NCBI GenBank assembly: GCA_001695595.3
Contig: MBPM02000030.1
Span: forward strand, 1-64,000
DNA from: Plasmopara viticola
Taxonomy: Eukaryota > Oomycota > Peronosporomycetes > Peronosporales > Peronosporaceae
DNA length: 64,000 nucleotides
Reading direction: 5' to 3'
The notes under the pieces are model-generated. The model made no database searches. It worked only from the letters and a program-made list of their open reading frames with translations, and was not told where the DNA came from. Below are positions 1-9,871 of the stretch, one piece after another. Numbering within the stretch: position 1 is the first letter of the stretch; the number at the start of each line of letters is the position of its first letter. The position numbers and the translations under genes were made by a program.

Positions 1-1193
1 GAAGGCATTAACCGCTGTACAACAGCGCTTGGTGTACGATCTACATCTTCCATTTCGAAATCCGCGACTGTCTCTTCGACAGCACCCTAGGATCGTCCGA
101 AACTGGCTGTCGACCCACTTGATGCTGAACATTGACTTCATCACCATCCATCATTACTTGAGCAATTTTTCCGCCATGAGCTCTTGCGTGTCGTAAATGC
201 CGTCCACCTCACGCTAATTCAACTTTACAGAGCGGGTAACTTCAATCTTGGCATTCTCCAGGTCAAACACGCGACAGCCCTTGACATTCTCTGCATAGCC
301 GAGAAACATACACTTAAAGCTCTTGTGTTTCAGTTTAATCAGTTTCACATCGTCAGAACGAGCGTAGCCTTGCGAACCAAATACGCGCAAGTGTTCCATT
401 CGAGGCATCATCTTGAAAGCTAGCTCGCACGTCTTGATGTCAGGATGGACCGTATTGCTGGAGCGATCAATTAAACAAACCGCTGTACTTACCGCTTCCG
501 CCCACCATTCCGCCGAAACGCTCTTGTAGTGTAACATGCTGCGAGCTTTCTCCGTGATAGTCTTGCTCATACGCTCCGCCACTCCGTTCTGCTGAGTGCT
601 GTATAGAATGGAGCGCTGGTGTACAATGCTATTTTCTTGGCATATTCTAGCCATTTTCTTGTTTATAAACTCGGTTCCGTTGTCGGATCGAAACACCTTA
701 GTCGTGCACCCCACTGGTTTTCGTATAACGTCAGGAAATCCTTGAATCTGCCATCCACTTCACTCTTGCTCTCGATCAGAAAATGCGCAAGATCTCGTGA
801 AAAATCATCCCTAAACGTGAGAACGTACTTGGCACTACCCTACGAAGAAGTGCTCATTGGCCCCATGACATCGGTGCGAACACGCTCCAATACACGTGTC
901 GTCTTTGTTATCGAACGAGACGGAAACACTTTGACCGTCTACTTGCCCTTCAAACATCCGGCACACATTATTTCCGAGATTTGCTTGATGATTGGGATGC
1001 CATTAGTCAAGCGCTGTGTCCTGATCAGCGCATCCTTGTTGGGGTGCCCCATGCGTGCATGCCAAAGCTCCCACTGATCGTCAGCCCCGGAATATTCAAC
1101 AAGACATGCTTCTTCTTGCTCACAGTCAAGAAAATACGACTTTCCAACTTTTCTACCCGACGCAATTGCTTGTTTCTTGCCGAATGACAGCAA
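1..1193 (-). pseudogene. Copia GAG-pre-integrase and integrase remnant
   Basis: From 1193 to 939 the minus strand encodes the GAG-pre-integrase motif LWHARMGHPNKDAL and a C-x2-C ending (CAGCLKGK). The integrase core follows with at least one frame change. The stretch near 900-720 reads MGPMSTS, then FRDDFSRDLAHFLIESKSEV. From 714 to 214 come FRSDNGTEF, STQQNGVAERMSKTITEKAR and WWAEAVSTAVCLIDRSS. The SDNGTEF aspartate and the NGVAERM glutamate of the DDE triad are visible. The domain would insert element cDNA into the genome. Confidence 0.85.
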
Positions 1194-1256
1194 TATTCTG
1201 TCGATCCGGGAAGGTCCAGAATTTCAACCATGCGAATCCCCATTCCGTCCAGACAG

Positions 1257-1589
1257 TCAGTTCACCGTGCCAGCTCCTAAGACGAGCAACTCCTTCCCGT
1301 CTGCAATCGTAACTTCGATGCTAGCCTCTAAGCCCTTGTAATCGAACAAGTCCTCCCTGTGAGGGGTCATGTGGGAAAATGCTCCACTGCCCATCAGCCA
1401 TCCTGATACCTTACCTTCACCAATCGCAGACACCGTGTTGTCGCTGTTGAATCTCTTACCGGCCGGGCAGTTTCGCTTCATGCGTCCAAGTTGGGCACAG
1501 TTAAAGCCCTTGCCCTTCACCGTTATTGCGTGGAGGACCACCCTTTCGTCCATTGTTTCGTCAATCTTTGAATCTTCTAGCAATTCCAT
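1257..1589 (-). pseudogene. Copia zinc knuckle and aspartic protease remnant
   Basis: The frame has a zinc-knuckle-like stretch, FNCAQLGRMKRNCP, followed by WLMGSGAFSHMTPHREDLF. The latter matches the Copia protease signature around D-S-G-A-T-S-H-M. Here the catalytic aspartate position reads G (GSGAFSHM), so the protease would be dead even if expressed. The knuckle is also degenerate, because its histidine position is not conserved. Confidence 0.75.
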
Positions 1590-2149
1590 TGATGTGAAGC
1601 GCTATCTCCGCAGCTTCGTTCCTCTGCTGCTGCTCTGATTCTTTAAGCAGCTTCTCCTTGACTTCAATCAATGAAATGTCCCTCGTATTCTCCAAAATCG
1701 ACGAGATCAAGTCATACTCCAAAGGTAGACTGCTGAGAAGTACCATCAGCTGGCGCGAATCATCAAGTGTCTCTCCCGGAGTCTGAAGTCCCACCACTAG
1801 CTCGTCAAAAGAGTTCAGATGCTCTGCCACGCTTGTCCCACTTTCCATCTCGAGCTCGTGTAGTCGACGACTCATCACTACACGATTGTGAAGAGTCGAG
1901 CGATTATAGAAATCGGGGAGGGTTTGCCGCACCTCCATAGCACGCATAGCTGACCTAATCTTGGTCTGGTGCTGGATGTCAATACCTAGCGCCTTGACAT
2001 CATTATCCAGCCACGCCTCTGTGACGTCACTCCCCCTTGACGGCCACGATGTGTCTCAGGAGACCCTTCCGCGCCAGGACCATCCTCATATTAAATTCCC
2101 AATGGTAATAGTTTCCACATCTTATGAGGACTTCGGTGCGCTTGTTCAT
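1561..2149 (-). pseudogene. Copia gag (capsid) remnant
   Basis: A minus-strand ATG at 2149 opens a frame whose first part has the Copia gag pattern NYxxWxFxMRMVLxxxGLLxHI. That frame stops after about 35 residues. The rest continues in another frame (1947-1561) as a gag-like helical protein, with segments such as LHELEMESGTSVAEHLNSFD and LMVLLSSLPLEYD, which resemble the UBN2 capsid domain. The shift between the two parts shows the gene is broken. It would have encoded the structural capsid protein of the particle. Confidence 0.75.
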
Positions 2150-2199
2150 AGTGGGAGAGGATGTTGCTCGAGAAGGAAAGCTTGTTGCGACCGTTAACT

Positions 2200-2369
2200 T
2201 GTTGAGTGGAAAGGAAAAACCGAAGTGAATATATATATCCAGACCAACAAAAGGCTACCATACGCAATTACTAATTGTGACGTACTTGTTGATACTGTGA
2301 CGCCATTATTGTTGAGTCTACACCGCTGAATGCCTGTTCAACATGCATTCAGCGGTGTAATCTCAACAA
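2200..2369 (-). repeat. Probable 5' LTR of the Copia element
   Basis: Read on the minus strand, the segment starts TGTTGAG at 2369 and ends CTCAACA at 2200. These are the inverted TG..CA ends expected of a Copia LTR. The gag start codon follows about 50 bases further in. The length of 170 bp is short but acceptable for oomycete Copia elements. The partner LTR is outside the window, so the boundary rests on the end motifs and position only. Confidence 0.5.
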
Positions 2370-2374
2370 TAATG
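2304..2374. repeat. Near-perfect 30-bp inverted repeat at the LTR edge
   Basis: Arms 2304-2333 and 2345-2374 are complementary over 30 bp with two mismatches and enclose an 11-nt loop. The core of each arm is ACACCGCTGAATGC or its complement. The fold covers the outer end of the putative LTR and runs five bases beyond it. Confidence 0.75.
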
Positions 2375-3029
2375 CATGATATATCAGCAGCAAACAAAGA
2401 AGGTTACTAAATTATGCACTGTAGGGATAAAAAACGGATGAGGCGTCATTAGCACTCGCTCTGGGTTTTTATGTCACTATTGGATCCTACATGTTCTCCT
2501 ACCTATGATGTACCTTAGGCAAGTAAGTGTTTTTATCCAGAAGTAAACAAAAAAAATCCATTCGAATTTTGTGGATTTTTGTAAAAAAAATAATTCGATA
2601 ATAGAACTTTTACCGTCTCGCCAGAAAGCCCTGGCTAATTTAATTGAGTCATACCTTTTCACAGTAGCTGTGCTCGTTGTTGGGGTGAGCAGTGGAGGTG
2701 ACTTACGAAAAGGAGGCCGATACTACACTGTTTAAAATGTCGTAAGTAGATAGCAAAACATGGCACTGCGTGAAAGAAATGCGTTGTACAAAAAATTTGC
2801 TCTGCGATGATGTAGGTGCGAGCAAGTAACTTGTCATTCGTGGTTTTGTCAGGCGACTAATCACTGCGTCATCGTAGCGCCTTAAAAAAAGTAAGTGCTT
2901 TTATTGTTAAGTAAGAAGCGTTCTAACATCGCATCTGTAGCAATCAAATCGATCTTTTCACATTCAATAGTAGTGAAGTGACTGTTGCGACACAAGTCGT
3001 TCAATTTTACCGTCTATCAGAAACAAATC
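2375..3029. other. Intergenic, no gene seen
   Basis: This is AT-rich sequence without a supported gene. A short match (AAGGAGGCCGATA at about 2710) recurs at about 14267, upstream of an effector gene. The stretch may therefore be the decayed 5' flank of the effector fragment that follows. Confidence 0.4.
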
Positions 3030-3320
3030 TGTTTAAGTTTCTCAAGTGTGATTAAGTTAAACACGTGGATGCAGAAAGATTTATAGGAGTCCGCAATAAA
3101 CAAATCGCAGTCGAAAAGTTCAGTAAAACTGGACACAACTTTTGAAAGTCGACATTTGCGACTCTGTAAGAGATGTTTGATGCTTAAGGACAACAGCGAA
3201 GTCGAAGCAATAATTGTGCACGCTATAAAAAAGATGAAGACACGCGTATCTGGGACTCCATTTTGAAGATCGACGGCTTAAACAGCTAGTAGACGGCGTG
3301 ATAAGTTTTAAAGTTCTTGG
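3030..3320 (+). pseudogene. RWPxRLL-family effector fragment (middle part)
   Basis: The nucleotides align with the middle of the effector gene at 8527-9618. The best stretch is about 3186-3300: the GACAAC..GAAGTCGAAGCAATAATT block that encodes DNGGVEAII in the intact genes, then the block encoding LRFKDLLL. Stops and frame changes run through it. Neither the signal peptide region nor the C-terminal module is recognisable. It is an old, truncated member of the local family. Confidence 0.7.
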
Positions 3321-3543
3321 TACGAGCAGGTGTAGGCGTTATGCACTCAATCTCGATCGGGAGCGAATTTCCGTGCTTTTAAAAGAGCAATTAGAGCTAG
3401 GATTTGTATTTACCGATGCGCTTATTCTTAATTATAAAGCGATCTTTAACGATATCGCCTGAATTTTATCTATCTATTTAAGCAGATGCACTACAGGGAG
3501 GATTATCGGTAAAGCATTCTGTCCCCAATCGACTTCTAATTAA
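3321..3543. other. Short spacer with possible further effector decay
   Basis: No open gene is present. Weak similarity to effector 3' coding sequence may continue to about 3480, but I cannot align it with confidence. The spacer ends at the TTAA bordering the TIR element. Confidence 0.3.
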
Positions 3544-4481
3544 GGAAGCCGGTATCGATACACACACACCCTAGGTATATCCACACTATAAGCCACAAAC
3601 TCTCTTGTTTAAGCGCCACAACCATCGTAAAAACACACCCGTCGCAAATTGAATTCACATACCATACATCACACCTAAATCTGCAATCGTGCATGACGGT
3701 TGCCGATTAGATTGGTTGCTTTAAAAACGAAGAGGTCGTACTGACTTCAGAGTTTGTCATACGCTTAGAGCAACAGTATATATTTATGGGAGCCGGTAAT
3801 GGACGAAAGTTTACACAAGTACGACGGGCTTGCCGTGCGTGCATACAATTTGGCAAGTTATTGATGCGAAAGAGAATTATTGGATCGACCACTTCCACCG
3901 TCACTGGTGGTTGCACCAATTCGTGACACCTAAGTTGCCTGGTGCGAAAAGTCGGGATTTTGGCAGTATCATTGCAGATCTGCAGGAACACTACGAGGAC
4001 TTGCCAGGGCATCGACAACGACTCCTTCACGAAAACCTGTCTAAGCTTACTGCCAACACGAGTACAGCTGTGCAGGATCCATAAATTCTACGAGGACAAG
4101 GACGAGGACGTCCCCAAGGGTCTTCAAGCACAGTTAGAGATCCCTCGGAATTTGAGTACTTTGTTTCGCACTAAACGAGGCGAACAAGACGAATATGTGG
4201 ATCATGTATCGAAGAGTGTCATAACAAACGCACTTCCCCATCGTCGCAACGGGTTACGCGCAGTGGGGTCCAATGAGGTGGCTCCTCGTTTTGTTTATAT
4301 TTGTGTTATTCTTGTAAAATACAAATTTTGTACTTCTACAGATTTTAAGCAGGGTATGGGTGTGATGTATGGTATGCGTTTTCAATTCTAGCGACGGGTG
4401 TGGCGCTTATTCAAGAGAAATTGTGGCTTATACCTGTAGGGGGGGTGGCGATACCTAGGGGGGTTGTCGATACCGGCTCCC
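3544..4481. mobile_element. 938-bp DNA element with long terminal inverted repeats
   Basis: The left end (3544-3677) and the right end (4358-4481) are inverted repeats of about 125-135 bp. Both start GGRAGCCGGTATCGA and share inner blocks such as TAAGCCACAA, AAGCGCCACA and CATACCATACATCACACC. TTAA flanks both sides (3540-3543 and 4482-4485). A TTAA duplication is typical of piggyBac-like elements, but the flanks are palindromic, so the assignment is uncertain. No transposase is recognised, so the element looks non-autonomous. Confidence 0.8.
3830..4272 (+). pseudogene. Unidentified interrupted ORF inside the TIR element
   Basis: Two overlapping plus-strand frames look protein-like. One (3830-4084) contains DFGSIIADLQEHYEDLPGHR. 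The other, from about 4075, contains YEDKDEDVPKGLQAQLEIPR. They can only join through a frame change. I do not recognise the family. The position inside the TIRs suggests a captured or degenerate element gene. Confidence 0.3.
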
Positions 4482-4752
4482 TTAATTAATAGTTGGCCTT
4501 GAAAAGAATACTCACCTTTTTTTCAAGTAGCTCTTCTACGGTATTGTACCCTTTTTTTTCGCAAATAGCTGCGCAGTATGAAGTATTGTATGAATAGCGT
4601 TGCAATATACACAAGCTTGGTCCTAAATTACAAGCTTTGTACATTCTAAGCTTTTTTCTCACCTAGGTGCAATTTGCCACCTATCATGGTGACGATATCA
4701 GTACGTAATTGAAAGTGATGAGCACCATATGTTATTTTAGCACCGTACTTCT
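4482..4752. other. Spacer between two mobile elements
   Basis: No gene seen. The block TTTTAGCACCGTACTT at about 4735-4750 recurs upstream of effector loci near 17265, 27745 and 38930, so this is probably a piece of old effector 5' flank. Confidence 0.4.
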
Positions 4753-4767
4753 AAATTAGAGCAATTG
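4753..4767. repeat. Target-site duplication of LINE copy 1, left
   Basis: The 15-mer AAATTAGAGCAATTG is repeated exactly at 5907-5921 on the other side of the LINE. This is the hallmark of target-primed insertion. Confidence 0.9.
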
Positions 4768-4826
4768 TAATGTAATGTATTACGTTATCGCGTTGCCAAG
4801 GTATGCACGTGCTAGGCTCAGTCTGG

Positions 4827-5480
4827 CTAGTCCACGGCATAGAGTGGTGTCCGCATACGTCGAGTCTCGTTCGGCGGGCGGTGCATCCAGCACCGAGGTC
4901 GTATGGGTCTTCCATTTCTTTCGGTCTTGTGCAAGGGTACGTACCACTTCGAGGTCTTGTGCTGTCCGGAGTCAAAAGCCGGAGCCACGGGAAACAAGAT
5001 TGTGGTCGAGTGTCGAGGGGAGCGTGGTGCGGGGACGTCCGCGCCATTTTGCTGCGGTGAATAAGAAGTAGGCACGCATCTGGAGGTTAGCTGGAATGTC
5101 GGGATTGCGGCGAAGTACATGGCCAAACAGGCGCCAGCGAGCTTGTGTCAGTCGTAATCTCAGCGGCCGCTCATCACAGAGGTCGTTAAGTCTTGCATTC
5201 GAAATGGGTCGGGGGTAGCGATAGCCAAGAGCGTAGCGAAGCTGGCGGCGATGGAAACTCTCGAGGCCGTGGAGCTCTGACTTGGTAAGAGCCCAGTTGT
5301 ACAGCAGAATCGGTAGAACGTAGGTGTTGTACAATCGAATGCGTGTCTTGGGTGAGATGAACGTGGGGCGGAGCCAGACGGACCAGAGGCGGTGGAGCGC
5401 GAGGGTGGCCAGGGACTTGCGTCGGGATAGATCTTTAATATCGCCGAAGAGTGTTCCGAGCTTCTTAGTGTGGTGCCAGG
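4827..5480 (-). pseudogene. LINE reverse transcriptase C-terminal region, copy 1
   Basis: The frame shows the typical region downstream of the polymerase: YNTYVLPILLYNWALTKSEL, LESFHRRQLRYALGYRYPRP and RWRLFGHVLRR. Just upstream on the same strand, WHHTKKLGTLFGDIKDLSRR extends the match up to the deletion junction. A nonsense codon near 4974 (TGA, where copy 2 has CGA) truncates the C-terminus. The fragment has no catalytic core and cannot reverse transcribe. Confidence 0.85.
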
Positions 5481-5493
5481 TTTCTTCTCGGGA

Positions 5494-5865
5494 TCAGGCG
5501 TGTCGAGTGGCGCCCGACGGGTTGCAGTGGCGGCGGATTTCGGTGACTTCGGTCTTGGCTTCGTTTTTTTTTAGGGTTAGAAGGAAGTCATCAATGCGGT
5601 GCTCACCTCTATCGTAAATCTTGGTTTCTCGGAGGCCAAGGATATCGACGCGGTAGCGCCGGAGATCTTCGGGGAGTGTTACGTGCTTCTTGCGCTTCGA
5701 ACCTAGAGAATTCACATTAAAGGAGCCAATTCGGATGCGGTTGGCGCGGTTAAGGGCGTGGAAGGGGGTTTGGCCTGGTGCTGGAGACCGTCGCGTCGAG
5801 GGTGAGACTCGTTAGAGACCTGCAGATGCCCGAGAGCACCTGCCCGAAGCGCGCAAGCATTAAGC
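5494..5865 (-). pseudogene. LINE APE-type endonuclease N-terminal fragment, copy 1
   Basis: The minus strand encodes FNVNSLGSK near the start and VDILGLRETKI further on. These match the first two motifs of the APE-like endonuclease of LINEs (the N of FNVxxL and the E of LxETK). An extra G near 5765 relative to copy 2 shifts the frame upstream of these motifs. The remaining catalytic motifs are absent because the frame passes into the deletion junction at about 5490-5520. Confidence 0.8.
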
Positions 5866-5906
5866 CCCCGCGCTTGGAAGGAGGGCGTCACCCCAACCTT
5901 TTCCGA

Positions 5907-5921
5907 AAATTAGAGCAATTG
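5907..5921. repeat. Target-site duplication of LINE copy 1, right
   Basis: Exact partner of 4753-4767. Confidence 0.9.
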
Positions 5922-7502
5922 TTGCACGATATTCGTCTATACGACGAAGGCGAAACTTCAATCCTGCAGAGACTAAGAGAGCGACGCCTTAGCTTGCTAG
6001 AGTAGCAAAAGTCACAAGATACAATTGACAATTTATTATTTGTGGTTTCATGAAGGTAGATACATTTAAAGACTCTCGCATCGCATCCTTAAATCAAATT
6101 TTGATTAAAACAAGCTCAGCTTCTTTTCAGGTGTCACCTTATATTCTGCAAAGCTTTCGCTCGTCTTGCGCTTAAGTTCATCCAAGAAGGACTCGTCCAG
6201 GACGTAATTGTTTAATCGTTTCAGACAATAGAGTCATTTGATGAATTTTACCTGATAAATTATCACGCTTCTCACCTTAATGTCTGTTTTAAAGCTCGTG
6301 TGACTAGATTGGAAGCATCTTCATTGCTTAGGTCCACGCAGTGGTGAATCATACTTTGTCCATGTACTAGCTCATCGTGACCACAGGTTCGACACTCGCA
6401 CCATCTAGCTCTGTAGTTAACTTTCTCTGATATTCGAGGCCTCGATAAGCTCGATCACCGATGGCAATCTTGGATCAACAATCTCAGCAAGGACCAACGC
6501 ATCAACATGTGGTGATTTATTTCTCTCTATGACAACTCGTTTTTAACTACAGTCTTATTGCAATGTTCTTTGTTGCAAGCAAACTTACACTGCTCGCCGT
6601 TGCTCTTGGCAAAGTTACATATTATATTTGAATGAAGTTTATGTTCTTTTCTTTGAAATGATCTTCGGCTACTCATCTTTATGATGTCGTATTCAAGAGG
6701 AGTGCCTGCCCTTTGCACATAATCGTTCGGGTGTCGCCACAACTAGTGAATGTCAAGGGTGACCCAAACACCTACAAAACTTGTTAATTCGTGAATACTA
6801 GGAATTTGTTGCTGTCAAATACTGGCTCCTCTCGGTTGACTGAGCGTGCTCGCATCCTTTTAAAAGTAATGAGAAATAATGCTAGAACTCGTCTCTCAGT
6901 TGGAGAGTAAGACCCAACGACAAGACTGACTTACGTCACACACCAGCGTGGTCGTCTGCTATTTAGCATGGAAGCGAGCTTTAAAAAGCAGTAGCGTGAA
7001 GGGCTATTAGTCAGTACTTCTTTCAAAACGATGCCGACTTCAAATTGGCACCTTCACCGGGCTGCCACTGTGTATAGAAGAAGGTTACGACGAATAACAT
7101 TAAGTATCCACCCTATGCCTCAAAATGGCAAAGAAACCCATATGTTAAGCGTTGCTGCCTTCACCGCCATGTATTTAAAATACACATGTGTCACTCGCGT
7201 GTACGCCTTTCTTTTAGATAAGATGCTACACCCTCGTCACTGCTAAGAGCCATAATAAAGACAATCAACCATGGTGGTCGTAACATACCTCGACACTGGT
7301 CAGACGGCGAGCACAGCGATGTCGCCTCGAAGTCTGGAAGACAGTCCTATTTAGCGTCGAGCCGAGTGATCTATACGAGTCAGCGTTGCCAAAGCAAAAC
7401 AAACAATCAAAGACGTTCAAGCTTGTCTCCGGGTAATTGTGTGTCGCTCTGGGGACGCAGCTCCGACCCCAAGTTTTCGCATTGCTGCTGAAAATCGAAA
7501 AG
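5922..7502. other. 1.6 kb without a supported gene
   Basis: Frames are short and shadow-like. One minus-strand stretch, about 6219 down to 6105, reads as a plausible protein C-terminus (ESFLDELKRKTSESFAEYK, then a stop). The sequence upstream of it carries stops, so if it was ever a gene it is now decayed. I do not recognise it. Confidence 0.4.
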
Positions 7503-7573
7503 CACGCGACGGTTTTTTTCAACTTTACCGAAACATGTCTACATGGTCTCAAGTTGAAAAAAACCGTCGCGTG
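7503..7573. repeat. Perfect 23-bp hairpin
   Basis: Arms 7503-7525 and 7551-7573 are exact reverse complements, running CACGCGACGG then a T tract then CAACTT, with a 25-nt loop. No gene overlaps it. It could be a foldback of a small element or a precursor of small RNA. Confidence 0.9.
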
Positions 7574-8426
7574 TTGCTGTCGTCCACCATGATAACAGTG
7601 ATGTACCGTTCGAGACTAATGCAGCTCCAACGACGGAGTCTTCATCATTTTGTCACAATCAAGATAATTCAGTCATCCAAATTTCCAAGCTCATCATCTT
7701 ATCGCAAGCAATAGCTGGGGACTGAAAACTGTGAATTCATTGATCCGGAAGGTATAGTTGTTGATCCTTCCAAGTGGGCAGAATTCTTTAAAATTTTCTT
7801 GCTATCTTCCACACATCATCACAGTTTATATTAATATGTTAAGAGTGAAAGAAGTGGCCTATGAAAGAGCTCGGCGCTAGGCTCGTACTGCACGGTCCTG
7901 CTTTGCGGAACTCGAAGTAAGGGCGACAGGCACAGTACTGGTAGTACAAGCTGTAGCCCCTATTAGATATGAAGTGACGAACAGGCCAAAGCATGCCACA
8001 ATGAGCATGAGCTTGTTGTTCACGTGGTCATTCGGGTTGCGCTCTAGACACTTAACAAAGCGCTCAACAGAGTCATACAGATATTCGAGAAGAAAGTAAG
8101 ATCATCATAACAAAGTGCGACAATATGTATAAGTCACTCATCACTTCTGTTTAAACGGACCCTGGACGGAATTAAAGAGATATTCAAGACACCAGCAAGC
8201 AAAGGCTGTCTAGTCGTTACCATTACGTTAATCGAGAGAGCAGCTCATGGGTCCCTTATGAATTAACGCGGGCCTCAAGCTCGGAACCTACACCCGCCAT
8301 TTGTTGTGACGCCGCTAGAATAGGGGGAAATGATGGGTACAATCATTATGAAGTAGAGGTGACTTCGCAAATCGATGAGCCAGAAGGGTTTTAGACCAGA
8401 TTTATTGTCAGATCGTGATAACAGCA
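7574..8426. other. Intergenic, 5' flank of the effector at 8527
   Basis: No gene seen. From about 8320 the sequence (GGGTACAATCATTATGAAGTAGAGGT) resembles the flank of the effector at 14665 (about 14475-14505). The duplicated unit therefore included upstream DNA. Confidence 0.5.
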
Positions 8427-8497
8427 GATCAGCACGATCCCCGAGCCAAGATAGTGCACAATTCGGGCTTGAACAATATTGACGCATTTTCCATTTT
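8427..8497 (+). promoter_or_regulatory. Effector promoter: upstream block and Inr/FPR-like core
   Basis: An upstream block with CAGCACG..GCCAAGATAG (8430-8452) is shared with other family members. The core GCATTTTCCATTTT at 8484-8497 fits the oomycete Inr-FPR consensus TCATTYYNCAWTTT with one mismatch. It lies 43 nt ahead of the chosen ATG. Confidence 0.65.
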
Positions 8498-8526
8498 ACC
8501 TGCCGACTTCGAAGTCAACAAAGCTC

Positions 8527-9710
8527 ATGGTTCCATTGCGTTTGCGGTGTGTTATGACGCTGACAGCAGTCACTCTGTTAGCACTTTGTGAGACTGATAA
8601 AGTGACGGCAAGAGCCTCGGATGCTGCGAAGCCCCAAACCCAAGGCTTTGATTCATTGGCTATTTCGAACCAACTACGTTCACGACGGCGGTGGCCTGTA
8701 CGTCTCTTGTTGTCGGGCAGAACTTCATCGATCGTATCGGCCTTCACACATTCATCGGTGGGAAAAAAGTTGCTATTCTCGGATCTTCGCTTTAAAAAGA
8801 AGCAGAAAATTGTGACTGATCTGTTCAAGTCTCACGACGTCAAAAGTGCGAATGCCCAAAAAAATTTTAGAAGTCATCAGTACAAGAGTTGGGAAGCTGA
8901 AGTCAAGGCAAAATATGGAGAGCGCTCTGAAGAGTTGATGCTTTCAACAATGTATGAGCAGTACAACGCACGCGACAACGGCGGAGTCGAAGCAATAATT
9001 GCGCAGGCTATTAAAGTCTCAGACACGCAAGCTTTGGGACTCCGCTTTAAGGACCTGCTGCTAAAGAAGTTGGGCCCCGGCGTGAAAAAGGCGTTAATCA
9101 GTCGCAAGAAAAAGGTCGATATGACTGCCGTATGGACGTACATGCGTAATTCGTCCTATCGAGATTCGGAGGAAATGTCCGTGCATCAGAAAATGATACA
9201 AGAGGTGCACGACCCTTATTTTCCGGAGCGAATTCATTTGTACAAAGAAACTCTTAAAAAGGAATCAGCGACTTCATTTAAACATTTAGACCACACTTTC
9301 GAGACAATCAGTGGTGGCAGGAAGGTAGTTGACGTTTTCAAAGAATTGCAAGGATTCAACAACAATGCCTATCTGCTTCACAAGCTTTACGAAGAGGCGA
9401 ATGACCGTACAATCGACGTAAATCCAGTCGAATATATGCTGACTAGACTGCATACGGCGCGATGGTCTAACGACGAAATTGCCAATCATCTTCTACCGAT
9501 CAGGAAACAAGATTTTTCCCCTGATCTTCGTGACAAGTTGCTAGACCCGATGCTCGACAAGTTGGCTTCACTCTTGCCCTCTCGTCTTGACTTACAGCGC
9601 ATTCATGAGGATCTACCGGTACGTATGCATGTGGTTTACACATGGCGTACGAGCTCTCGCGCTGACGTAGTGTTGCTTGTGTGTTTGTTTACTTTCTGTA
9701 GCCAACGTAA
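8527..9710 (+). CDS. Secreted RxLR-type effector, RWPxRLL family, two WY-like modules (intact)
   Basis: Start ATG 8527 is preferred over the in-frame ATG at 8479, because 8479 lies upstream of the predicted initiator and 8527 opens a clean signal peptide. Residues 1-28 are hydrophobic (LTAVTLLALC). Residues 51-62 carry RSRRRWPVRLLL, the family block in place of a strict RxLR. No EER is seen. Module 1 spans about residues 95-185, with W122 and YNARDNGGVEAII. Module 2 spans about 255-345 (VDVFKELQGFNNNAYLL, VEYMLTRLHTARW). A likely intron, 9619-9701, would give 366 residues ending PT at the stop 9708-9710. Unspliced, the frame runs to 9759. WY-module RxLR proteins are secreted by oomycetes and act in host cells, so the same role is inferred here. 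Confidence 0.85.
9619..9701 (+). other. Predicted 83-nt intron at the 3' end of the effector gene
   Basis: The donor is CCG|GTACGTATG and the acceptor TTTCTGTAG|CCAACG. Splicing is in phase 0 and gives a stop two codons later. The donor block is conserved at the same place in the family members at 15778, 18503, 30275 and 41463. Confidence 0.6.
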
Positions 9711-9871
9711 ATATAAAGACGACTGGTGTGGGTTCCCGTCTGTAGTAGAGAAGACTTGACTAGTTTTGAGAGACTAATTTCTCGGTGTTTCAAGGGCAAT
9801 TGTGTCGTTTGAACACGCGGCTTGCATGTCAACGATCCAAGCATTGAGTACATTTAATGTAATGTAATGTA

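Larger units (their letters stand above)
1..2369 (-). mobile_element. Ty1/Copia LTR retrotransposon, 5' part, decayed, runs off window
   Basis: On the minus strand the segment reads, in order, a short 5' LTR, gag, aspartic protease, GAG-pre-integrase and integrase. This is the Copia order, with integrase ahead of reverse transcriptase. The reverse transcriptase, RNase H and 3' LTR would lie left of position 1. The reading frame is broken several times between the domains, so this copy is not autonomous. Confidence 0.85.
4768..5906 (-). mobile_element. Non-LTR retrotransposon (LINE), copy 1, internally deleted
   Basis: The minus strand reads a 5' leader, the start of an endonuclease, then directly the C-terminal region of a reverse transcriptase, and ends in a short ACATT repeat tail at 4768-4780. 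A 15-bp duplication flanks the copy. About 1.1 kb remains of an element that should be several kilobases long, and the polymerase core with its YxDD motif is missing. The sequence is about 98% identical to the copy at 9855-11001 by eye, and the deletion junction is in the same place. Confidence 0.9.

Noticed and set aside
3540..4485. Firm assignment of the 938-bp element to piggyBac because of TTAA on both sides
   Set aside because: The flanks read TAATTAA and TTAATTA, which are palindromic, so TTAA would appear by chance. No transposase is present to confirm the superfamily.
4775..5071. Plus-strand ORFs of 85-98 codons at 4775-5071 and again at 9867-10249
   Set aside because: They are antisense to the LINE reverse transcriptase region, repeated only because the LINE is repeated, and have no recognisable domain.
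8479..8526. Upstream in-frame start codons of the effectors (8479, 14542, 29122, 40309)
   Set aside because: In each case the predicted transcription start lies at or downstream of these ATGs, and the added residues precede a complete signal peptide.
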